Below, piece after piece: positions 34,225-40,252 of a stretch of DNA of 40,252 nt. Source of the stretch: an uncultured Pelagibacteraceae bacterium (GTDB lineage: Bacteria > Pseudomonadota > Alphaproteobacteria > Pelagibacterales > Pelagibacteraceae); NCBI GenBank assembly GCA_902537055.1, contig CACAZW010000009.1, forward strand, positions 1 to 40,252, given 5' to 3'. Each line of letters starts with the position of its first letter. The first letter of the stretch is position 1. Below the pieces are notes generated by a model. It was not told the origin of the DNA. It searched no databases and saw only the letters and a list, made by a program, of their open reading frames with translations. Position numbers and translations under genes: made by a program.

Positions 34225-34638
34225 CTAAACTTTAATATTTTTTTCATTTATTTCCATAAATGGGAAATGAGACTCTTTAAAATGTATATTTTCTGCTTTT
34301 TGTAAAAAACTGATATCATCCAGTAAACCTGCATATAAATAGTATTTCTTGTACTTTTCCACATAAGTCAAAATTGGTGCTGCGCACTTTCCACAAAAAT
34401 GTTTTTTTATTTTATTGCCGCTACCTCCTTCGTGTTCATAAATTTTCAATTTTGATTTATCTATATCTATTGCTCCGTCTCTAAGCAGTATTATTGTCAT
34501 CATTCCCCCTATTTTTTTTCTACAATCAATGCAATGACAATTGAAAACTAAAGGAACTTCATCAAGCTTAACGTTAAAAGTTATATCTCCACAGATACAT
34601 CCGCCAGTTTTATTTATAAAAATTTTTTCTTTCATCAA
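34225..34638 (-). CDS. GFA/CENP-V family zinc protein
   Basis: A 137-residue member of the glutathione-dependent formaldehyde-activating enzyme (GFA) fold family. Zinc-binding cysteines are visible in GGCICGDITF near residue 12, CHCIDCRKK near 34, and HFCGKCAAPI near 78. Characterised relatives bind S-hydroxymethylglutathione, though most GFA-like proteins are uncharacterised. It overlaps the L-carnitine dehydrogenase gene by 4 bp on the same strand and is therefore coupled to it. A role in handling formaldehyde released by N-demethylation of betaine-type compounds would fit, but is inference. Another GFA protein is encoded at the window's right edge. Confidence 0.8.
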   Translation of the reverse strand: MMKEKIFINKTGGCICGDITFNVKLDEVPLVFNCHCIDCRKKIGGMMTIILLRDGAIDIDKSKLKIYEHEGGSGNKIKKHFCGKCAAPILTYVEKYKKYYLYAGLLDDISFLQKAENIHFKESHFPFMEINEKNIKV

Positions 34639-35576
34639 TTTCTAATTTTATTCTCATATTTTTTTCTAATTTTTAAGACATCAACTAAATATTGATCCCT
34701 AATATTTGAAAGGATATTAATTGATTTACCTTTGGCTTGTTTTTTTGTGCCTGATATAAGTTTGTCAGATAATTTATTTGTTAATTTTGGAGCTTTTAAT
34801 TTTGTCCAAGGTAATTTTAATGCTGGACCAAATTGTTTTAACATATGTTTCATTCCTTCATTACCTCCTGCAAGATGAAAGGTTAAAAAGGTGCCCATTA
34901 TTGAGTACCTAAGACCTGGTCCATCTTCTATTGCACGATCTAATTCTTGAGTTGTTGCATAATTTTCGTTAATTATATGCAAACCTTCTCTCCACAATGC
35001 TTCTTGGAGTCTATCTGATAGATAACCTGGTAATTCTTTTTTAAGCATAATTGGCTTCATTGAGATTGATTTGTAATATTTATTTGCATCTAAAAGAAAC
35101 TTTTTTGTGGTTTTTTTTCCAGGAACTATTTCAACTGCTGGCAACAAATATGCTGGGTTAAATGGATGTCCAATTAAGCCTCTTTGTGGATTTTTACTCT
35201 TAGAAAAAATTTTAGAGGGTAAAAGTCCTGAAGAGCTTGAGGAAATAATTACATTTGATTTAACATATTTTGAGATTTTTTTTATCAAATCAGTTTTAAC
35301 TTTATAATTTTCTAATACACTTTCTTGAACAAAATCGACATTTACAAGAGCTTTTTCAAGAGAATTAAAAAATTTTAAATTTTTAATTGAAATCTTTTTT
35401 CCAAAAAGTTTTTTTATACTCTTTGAAGTTCTTCTTATCTCTTTTAAAACATAACTTTTAATATTTTTATTTTGATCATATGCATGAACGATTTTATTGT
35501 GTGCTAAATTTCTTATTATCCATCCAGTCCCTATTACACCAGTTCCAACAATTCCCACAGTTTTAATTTTTGACAT
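34635..35576 (-). CDS. cdhA: L-carnitine 3-dehydrogenase
   Basis: A 313-residue NAD-dependent dehydrogenase of the 3-hydroxyacyl-CoA dehydrogenase fold, oxidising L-carnitine to 3-dehydrocarnitine. The Rossmann motif is VGIVGTGVIGTGW (residues 7-19). Carnitine-dehydrogenase hallmarks are DFVQESVLENYKVKTDLI, SSSSGLLPS, GHPFNPAYLLPAVEIVPG, LPGYLSDRLQEALWREGLHI, EDGPGLRYSIMGTFLTFHLAGG and FGPALKLPWTKL. Many relatives carry a C-terminal hot-dog thioesterase fusion, but this one ends at about 313 residues, and the thioesterase is encoded separately at 37387. It overlaps the BKACE gene by one base and the GFA gene by 4 bp. Assignment is strong because of both sequence and neighbours. Confidence 0.88.
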   Translation of the reverse strand: MSKIKTVGIVGTGVIGTGWIIRNLAHNKIVHAYDQNKNIKSYVLKEIRRTSKSIKKLFGKKISIKNLKFFNSLEKALVNVDFVQESVLENYKVKTDLIKKISKYVKSNVIISSSSSGLLPSKIFSKSKNPQRGLIGHPFNPAYLLPAVEIVPGKKTTKKFLLDANKYYKSISMKPIMLKKELPGYLSDRLQEALWREGLHIINENYATTQELDRAIEDGPGLRYSIMGTFLTFHLAGGNEGMKHMLKQFGPALKLPWTKLKAPKLTNKLSDKLISGTKKQAKGKSINILSNIRDQYLVDVLKIRKKYENKIRN

Positions 35577-36463
35577 TACTTGTGTTTTACAAGTTTTAAT
35601 TTTTCTCTTGTTTCTGAAGGTGACATAATTTCTACACCAAGATCTGTAACTATTCTCATAGCTTTCTCAACTAATTGAGGATTTGTTGCCAATTTACCTT
35701 TAGATAAATATAAATTATCCTCTAATCCAACTCTTGGGTTACCTCCCATTACTACAGTTTGAGCAACATATGGCATTTCATTTTTAGATATTGCAAAACC
35801 TGACCATATACCTTCTTTGGGCATTATATCTTTCATTGCTTGCATAGCTAATGGTGTTGCGGGTGCTCCCCAGGGAATTCCTAAACACATTTGAAAAAGA
35901 GGTGGATCACTTAACAATCCCTCTTTATATAATTGAGCTCCAAACCACATATTTCCCAAATCAAAAGCTTCTATTTCAGGTTTAACTTTTATTTCCTTAA
36001 GCTTTTTTGCAGCTTTTCTTAAATCGTTAGGTGTATTAACTGTAATAACAGAACTGTCTCCAAAATTTAATGTACCACAATCAAGTGTACATATTTCTGG
36101 AAGAAATTGTTCAGCATTCGCAATTCTCTCCATTACATTTGCCATGTCTGTCATCGGACCAAATTCTAAAGGGTTCTTGCCTTGGCCTATATCTAAATCA
36201 CCACCCATTCCTGTTGTAAGATTAAGAATTACATCAGTTTCAGATGATCTTACTCTATCAACTACTTCTTTATAAAGCTCGAGTCTTCTACTTGGAGTTC
36301 CATCTTCCTCTCTAACATGAATATGAGCAATAGCAGCACCAGCTTTCGCAGACTCTATTGCTGCTTTTGCAATTTGTTCTGGAGTTTTGGGCAAATCAGG
36401 ATGTTTGCTTGCTGTATCACCAGATCCTGTAACTGCGCATGAGATGAAGACTTTATTGTTCAT
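35576..36463 (-). CDS. cdhC: BKACE-family 3-dehydrocarnitine cleavage enzyme
   Basis: A 295-residue beta-keto acid cleavage enzyme (formerly DUF849), a zinc TIM barrel that condenses a beta-keto acid with acetyl-CoA and releases acetoacetate and a new CoA thioester. The zinc pair is His47 and His49 in AHIHVREEDG. The family blocks ISCAVTGSGDT, NLTTGMGGD and VGLEDNLYLSKGKLA are intact, as is EAFDLGNMWFG. Together with the carnitine dehydrogenase just downstream, the substrate is almost certainly 3-dehydrocarnitine, giving betainyl-CoA and acetoacetate. It is the first gene of a minus-strand trio and is divergent from the CitE-like gene with 58 bp between them. Confidence 0.88.
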   Translation of the reverse strand: MNNKVFISCAVTGSGDTASKHPDLPKTPEQIAKAAIESAKAGAAIAHIHVREEDGTPSRRLELYKEVVDRVRSSETDVILNLTTGMGGDLDIGQGKNPLEFGPMTDMANVMERIANAEQFLPEICTLDCGTLNFGDSSVITVNTPNDLRKAAKKLKEIKVKPEIEAFDLGNMWFGAQLYKEGLLSDPPLFQMCLGIPWGAPATPLAMQAMKDIMPKEGIWSGFAISKNEMPYVAQTVVMGGNPRVGLEDNLYLSKGKLATNPQLVEKAMRIVTDLGVEIMSPSETREKLKLVKHK

Positions 36464-36521
36464 TTTTATTTATAGAAAAATATAATATCATATCATTGAT
36501 AATTATAGGAAATAAAATTAA

Positions 36522-37382
36522 ATGGACTTAAATAAACTAAGAGTAAGACGTAGTTTTATATTTACCCCAGGTCTTCAACCAGAAATGTTTCCAAAAGCCT
36601 TAGCTTCAGGTGCTGATATGGTTTGTATTGAATTAGAAGATGGAATAGCCATGAAAGATAAAAATGAAGCAAGAAAAAACACTATTGATGCATTAAAGTC
36701 ACTAGAAGTAAAAAATGATGTTGAATTAGTTGTTAGATTAAATTGTCAAAGAACCAAACATGGACTTCTAGACTTAGAAGCTATTGCTTCAAATAAACTA
36801 AAAGTTAAAGCTATCATGTTACCTAAAGTTAAAACGCCTGACGAAATTACATTTATTGATGACATGCTTACTGATTGTGGTTTAGATACTGATCTTCATG
36901 TTATAATGGAAACTAATCAAGCTCTTGAAAGTATTTATGATATTGCACATTCTAGCGATAGAATAGTTGCTCTTTATTTCGGAGGAGAAGATATGGCAGC
37001 AGAATTGAGAGTGGAAAACAAATTGGAGAATTTAGTTTATGCAAGATCAAGATTAGTTCATGCTGGCGCAAGTAAAGGAGTTGATGTTATTGATGTTCCG
37101 TATTTAAATCTAGAAAATATGGAAGGGATGAAAAAAGAAGCGCAGTTTGTTAAAAACTTAGGTTTTACTGGAAAAGGATCTATTCATCCAAAACAAATAA
37201 GTATTTTAAATGAAATTTTTACTCCATCAGAAGATGAGATAAGTAAAGCTAAAAGAATTATGGATCAATTTAAAAAAGCTAATACAGGTTTGGTTGTAAT
37301 TGATGGCAAATTAATAGAAAGACCAGTTTTACGAGAGATGCAAAGAAAATTGTTAGTAGCAAATAAAATAAATAAAAGCTGA
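36522..37382 (+). CDS. CitE-like HpcH/HpaI family lyase
   Basis: A 286-residue TIM-barrel protein of the citrate lyase beta/malyl-CoA lyase family. Landmarks are RRSFIFTPGLQPEMFPKALASG at the start (about 9-30), the acidic metal-site region IELEDGIAMKDKNEAR with Asp40, VVRLN near residue 69, METNQAL near 127, and GKGSIHPKQI near 216. No citrate lyase alpha or gamma subunit is nearby, so a stand-alone lyase or thioesterase acting on a CoA thioester such as malyl- or citramalyl-CoA is more likely. It begins a four-gene plus-strand operon with the betainyl-CoA thioesterase, HD dioxygenase and GMC oxidoreductase. Its role in carnitine use is not obvious. Confidence 0.8.
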   Translation: MDLNKLRVRRSFIFTPGLQPEMFPKALASGADMVCIELEDGIAMKDKNEARKNTIDALKSLEVKNDVELVVRLNCQRTKHGLLDLEAIASNKLKVKAIMLPKVKTPDEITFIDDMLTDCGLDTDLHVIMETNQALESIYDIAHSSDRIVALYFGGEDMAAELRVENKLENLVYARSRLVHAGASKGVDVIDVPYLNLENMEGMKKEAQFVKNLGFTGKGSIHPKQISILNEIFTPSEDEISKAKRIMDQFKKANTGLVVIDGKLIERPVLREMQRKLLVANKINKS

Positions 37383-37386
37383 TAAA

Positions 37387-37854
37387 ATGACATTTCATTT
37401 GGCTTCGAGAAAAATAATTAAAGATTGGACAGATTATAATGAGCATATGAACATGGCTTACTATGTTTTAATTTTTGATGAAGCTTGGGAGACAATGCTT
37501 AATAAATTTGAAATGGGTGGAGCTAAAGCACAAATTAATAAAAGGAGTACAATGGTGGTTGAAACAAGAACAACTTATAACAACGAAGTTAAAGAGAACG
37601 AAGAAGTAGATGTTTATTGCACTTTCTTTGATCATGACAAAAAAAGATTACATTTAAAATGTGAAATGATTGAAAAAAAAACAAAAAAACTTGCTGCTAC
37701 AACAGAAAGTCTCTCTCTTTATATTGATCTAGATAAACGAAAAGTTACAGAATTTGAAGAAGATAAAATCAAAATTATGGATGATTTTATTAATGAGAAT
37801 AAAAATAATTTTAAAACTGATAATCTTGTACTTACAGGTAAATTAAAAAAATAA
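37387..37854 (+). CDS. cdhB: Hot-dog-fold thioesterase, betainyl-CoA thioesterase candidate
   Basis: A 155-residue 4HBT-type thioesterase. The active-site stretch is DWTDYNEHMNMAYYVLIFDEA (in parts, residues 13-33), very like CdhB and like the thioesterase half fused to carnitine dehydrogenase in other bacteria. It would hydrolyse betainyl-CoA from the BKACE reaction to glycine betaine and CoA. The gene starts 4 bp after the CitE-like stop, and the next gene starts at the base after its own stop, so it is part of the same operon. The remainder is lysine-rich and unremarkable. The function rests on the hot-dog motif plus the complete carnitine gene set around it. Confidence 0.8.
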   Translation: MTFHLASRKIIKDWTDYNEHMNMAYYVLIFDEAWETMLNKFEMGGAKAQINKRSTMVVETRTTYNNEVKENEEVDVYCTFFDHDKKRLHLKCEMIEKKTKKLAATTESLSLYIDLDKRKVTEFEEDKIKIMDDFINENKNNFKTDNLVLTGKLKK

Positions 37855-38391
37855 ATGCAAATTGTAGAAGAAATTATTTATAATTTTGAAAATAATAAAT
37901 CTTTATATATAGGTGAAAATATAACGATAGCAGATCACATGATTCAATCTGCAATGCTTGCAGAAAAGGCAAAATGTGACGATGATCTAATATGTTCTTG
38001 CTTGCTTCATGATTATGGACATTTTGTTATCGATGATCCTGATAAATTAGTAGAAAATAATAGAGATGGTGAACATGAGGTAATTGGATACAAATTTCTA
38101 AAAAAATATTTTAGCAATAAAGTTGTAAACCCAATTAGATATCATGTTTTAGCCAAACGATATTTAGCAAGAGACAAAAGGTATTATAACAAATTGTCTA
38201 AAGCATCGAAGATTAGTCTAAAACTTCAAGGTGGAGTTTTAAATGAGAAAGAGTGTGAATATTTTGAAAACAAAGATTATTTCAAAAGTTCCATACTTCT
38301 CAGAAAATTTGATGAAGCATCAAAAAAAGTTAGTATTAAAATGAAAAATATTAATCAATACAAAGAATTATTAAAATTAAAATTAAAATGA
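37855..38391 (+). CDS. HD-domain mixed-valent di-iron oxygenase, PhnZ/TmpB-like
   Basis: A 178-residue HD-fold protein. Its residues line up with those I recall for the phosphonate dioxygenase PhnZ with an almost constant offset: Tyr18 and Glu21 (YIGE) for Tyr24 and Glu27, metal ligands His28, His52-Asp53 (LLHDYGHF), His74, His97 and Asp153, substrate-type His56, and Lys101. PhnZ cleaves hydroxylated aminoethylphosphonate to glycine and phosphate. TmpB does the same to the N-trimethyl compound, yielding glycine betaine. The gene starts immediately after the thioesterase stop, and its TGA overlaps the next ATG (ATGA). Together with the BBOX/TmpA-like gene at 31164 this suggests a phosphonate-to-betaine route, or a new substrate for this fold. 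Confidence 0.75.
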   Translation: MQIVEEIIYNFENNKSLYIGENITIADHMIQSAMLAEKAKCDDDLICSCLLHDYGHFVIDDPDKLVENNRDGEHEVIGYKFLKKYFSNKVVNPIRYHVLAKRYLARDKRYYNKLSKASKISLKLQGGVLNEKECEYFENKDYFKSSILLRKFDEASKKVSIKMKNINQYKELLKLKLK

Positions 38392-39968
38392 ATTTCGATT
38401 ATATAATAATCGGTGCTGGTACAGCAGGTTGTGTTCTTGCAAATAGACTAAGCGAAAATGGTAAATTTAAAGTTGCTTTATTTGAAGCAGGTGGATCTAG
38501 TGATATTTGGAAGGTTAATATGCCTTTGGCAATTTTGTATGCAATGCATGATCCAAAATATAATTATAAATATTATTCGGAACCAGAACCTAATTTAAAT
38601 AATAGAAGATTATTTTGCCCAAGAGGAAAAATGATAGGCGGTTGTTCTGCACATAATGGGATGGTTTACGTTCGAGGAAACAAAAATGATTATGAAAGAT
38701 GGGCTTCATTTGGTCTAAAATCATGGTCTTATGAAAATGTTTTACCATTTTTTAAAAAAATTGAGACATGGTCTGAAGGAGAGAATAAATTCAGAGGTGG
38801 GAAAGGAATTTTACCAGTAAATCAATCCAAAAACAAAAATCCATTGTTTAGTGCTTTTATTAATGCTTCTGTCGAAGCAGGATATAAAAAAAATGATGAC
38901 ATGAACGGAGAAGATCAAGAGGGATTTGGAATGTATGATATTACAATTCATAAAGGACAAAGAGCTAGCGCTTCTAAATATTATCTAGAACCAGCAAAAA
39001 AAAGAAAAAATTTAAAAGTCTTTACAAATTCGTTTGCTGAAAGAATTATTTTTGAAGGAAAGAAAGCAGTCGGAATAGAAGTAAATATAAAAAATAAAGT
39101 CACAAAAGTTTATTCAAATAAAGAAGTTGTGTTGAGTGGAGGTTCAATCAATTCACCACAACTATTGTTGTTATCAGGTGTTGGACCTGAAAAAGATTTA
39201 AAAGATAAAGGGATTAACGTTATCCACTCTTTAGAAGGAGTGGGTCAAAATTTACAAGATCATTTAGAAACCTACATTCAACAAGAATGCAAAACTAAAG
39301 ATACTCTCTATTCTTATGTTAACAAAATAAATATGCTTAAAATTGGTATTCAATGGTTTCTTTCAAAAAGTGGCCCATGTTCTACTTCATTTTTAGAAGC
39401 AGGTGGTTTTTGCAAATCTTCAGAAGACAAAAGCTATCCGAATATTCAATTTCATTTTTTTCCAGCATTTGTAATCGATCATGGATTAGTTGACCCTGAC
39501 AGACATGGTTATCAATTACACGCGAGTTTGAATCAACCTAAAAGTAGAGGACATATTAAATTGAATAGTTCAAATCCATACGATTACCCAAAAATTCAAT
39601 TTAATTATTTAGAAGATGAATATGATTTAAAAGAAACAATTAAATGTGTTCGTGTAGCTAGAAAGATTTTAGGTCAAGACTCAATGAAGCCTTATGCTGG
39701 AAAAGAGATTGGTCCAGGTGAAAGAGCAACTGATGATGAGCAAATTACAGAGTATATTAGATCAAAAGCCGAGACAGCTTATCATCCATCCTGCACATTA
39801 AAAATGGGTGTGGACAAAATGGCGGTAGTTGACGAAAAATTGAAAGTTCACGGTTTAGAAAATTTAAGAGTTGCAGATGCCTCGGTTATGCCAGAGATTA
39901 CAAGTGGTAATTTAAATGCACCAACTTTAATGATAGGCGAAAGAGCGGCTGATTTTATCCTTAATTAG
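38388..39968 (+). CDS. GMC-family flavoprotein oxidoreductase, choline dehydrogenase-like
   Basis: A 526-residue FAD enzyme of the glucose-methanol-choline family. The ADP-binding GAGTAG is at residues 9-14, followed by EAGGSSD. The signature PRGKMIGGCSAHNGMVYVRGN is near 87-107, SGGSINSPQLLLLSGVGP near 250, and the active-site His466 (AYHPSCTLKMG) and Asn510 (SGNLNAPTLMIGERAADFI) are present. It is closest to the choline/alcohol dehydrogenase branch and would oxidise choline to betaine aldehyde, feeding the same glycine betaine pool as the carnitine genes. Other alcohols are possible. It overlaps the HD gene by 4 bp and the convergent GFA gene by 8 bp. No betaine aldehyde dehydrogenase is adjacent. 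Confidence 0.85.
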   Translation: MNFDYIIIGAGTAGCVLANRLSENGKFKVALFEAGGSSDIWKVNMPLAILYAMHDPKYNYKYYSEPEPNLNNRRLFCPRGKMIGGCSAHNGMVYVRGNKNDYERWASFGLKSWSYENVLPFFKKIETWSEGENKFRGGKGILPVNQSKNKNPLFSAFINASVEAGYKKNDDMNGEDQEGFGMYDITIHKGQRASASKYYLEPAKKRKNLKVFTNSFAERIIFEGKKAVGIEVNIKNKVTKVYSNKEVVLSGGSINSPQLLLLSGVGPEKDLKDKGINVIHSLEGVGQNLQDHLETYIQQECKTKDTLYSYVNKINMLKIGIQWFLSKSGPCSTSFLEAGGFCKSSEDKSYPNIQFHFFPAFVIDHGLVDPDRHGYQLHASLNQPKSRGHIKLNSSNPYDYPKIQFNYLEDEYDLKETIKCVRVARKILGQDSMKPYAGKEIGPGERATDDEQITEYIRSKAETAYHPSCTLKMGVDKMAVVDEKLKVHGLENLRVADASVMPEITSGNLNAPTLMIGERAADFILN

Positions 39969-40252
39969 TCTCAAGATATTTTTTATATCTATCTAAACTT
40001 TCTTTAGGCCAAGCAATTTTAGGATCATACATTTCATCATAGCAAATATCTTTGTTTACAATGTTTATCCATGGATCCTTATCTTTTACAAATATATGTG
40101 CTTGAGGTGGAAAATCTTTCGGTTTCAAAAGAGTCTTTGTTCTAACTGTTAATCTTCTAATTGCAAATTCATAATCAGCATAAATATAAACCCCACATTT
40201 TTTACAAAAGTAATGAGTACATTTTTTCCCACTCCCTGCAATCAATTCGGCT
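39961..40252 (-). CDS. GFA/CENP-V family zinc protein (5' part beyond window)
   Basis: The C-terminal 97 residues or so of a GFA-family protein whose start lies beyond base 40252. The reading frame is open to the window edge (AELIAGSGKKCTHYFCKKCG), so a TTG at 40245 is not a likely start. The conserved zinc pair is in YFCKKCGVYIY, followed by the family's LTVRTKTLL and DPWINIV stretches. It differs from the GFA protein at 34225. Its 3' end overlaps the choline-dehydrogenase-like gene by 8 bp in convergent orientation. Its role is unknown; formaldehyde-adduct handling is a family-based guess. Confidence 0.75.
   Translation of the reverse strand, partial: AELIAGSGKKCTHYFCKKCGVYIYADYEFAIRRLTVRTKTLLKPKDFPPQAHIFVKDKDPWINIVNKDICYDEMYDPKIAWPKESLDRYKKYLETN

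Noticed and set aside
1..40252. CRISPR arrays, tRNA or rRNA genes, insertion sequences, integrases or prophage genes
   Set aside because: No regularly spaced repeats, no tRNA-like cloverleaf sequences, no transposase or integrase motifs and no phage structural genes were seen on either strand.

Overview
The window is AT-rich (roughly 30-33% GC by eye), densely packed with genes and full of start/stop overlaps. It carries no rRNA, tRNA, CRISPR array or insertion sequence that I can recognise. The gene content suggests a streamlined marine alphaproteobacterium of the SAR11/Pelagibacter type or a similar AT-rich relative: DmdA, several osmolyte ABC transporters, homocysteine methyltransferases, ectoine hydrolase and carnitine-to-betaine genes. 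This assignment is inferred from family recognition, not from a marker gene. No gene-free stretch exceeds about 150 bases.

Layout. (1) 1-2782, minus strand: a peptide-type ABC importer (binding protein, terminator hairpin, two permeases, the second cut by the window edge). (2) 2924-10366, plus strand: a tight run with a GcvT/DmdA-like protein, a peptidase-E-like protein, an FMN alpha-hydroxy-acid oxidase, a ThDP decarboxylase/lyase, an odd hydroxyisourate-hydrolase-like protein, DmdA and a thiolase. I cannot match this set to a described pathway. (3) 10367-16823, minus strand: a spermidine/putrescine-type importer (PotA, D, B, C) next to an ectoine-hydrolase (DoeA) homologue and an EutA-like Asp/Glu racemase family protein. 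(4) 16940-21308, plus strand: aldehyde dehydrogenase, VOC protein, homocysteine methyltransferase, MsrA and a beta-lactamase-fold hydrolase. (5) 21310-25811, minus strand: a second homocysteine methyltransferase, an EamA permease, an amidase and an iron alcohol dehydrogenase, followed by a divergent EamA permease. (6) 26776-31110: a glycine-betaine type importer with divergent ProV, a double-length ProW and ProX. (7) 31164-40252: a quaternary-amine island with a gamma-butyrobetaine-hydroxylase-like oxygenase, a second ProV, SDR, two GFA-family proteins, L-carnitine dehydrogenase, a BKACE dehydrocarnitine-cleaving enzyme, a CitE-like lyase, a betainyl-CoA thioesterase, a PhnZ/TmpB-like HD dioxygenase and a choline-dehydrogenase-like GMC oxidoreductase.

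How it fits together. Many of the predicted activities import or make methylated osmolytes (glycine betaine, carnitine, choline, DMSP, ectoine, polyamines). Others move the resulting methyl groups to tetrahydrofolate or homocysteine. Glycine betaine is the likely hub: ProVWX imports it, the carnitine branch and perhaps the HD dioxygenase make it, and the homocysteine methyltransferases could use it.

The best candidates for something undescribed are the HD dioxygenase placed inside a carnitine/choline operon, the 2924-10366 operon with a hydroxyisourate-hydrolase fold lacking its signature C-terminus, and the fused ProW flanked by two different ProV ATPases.
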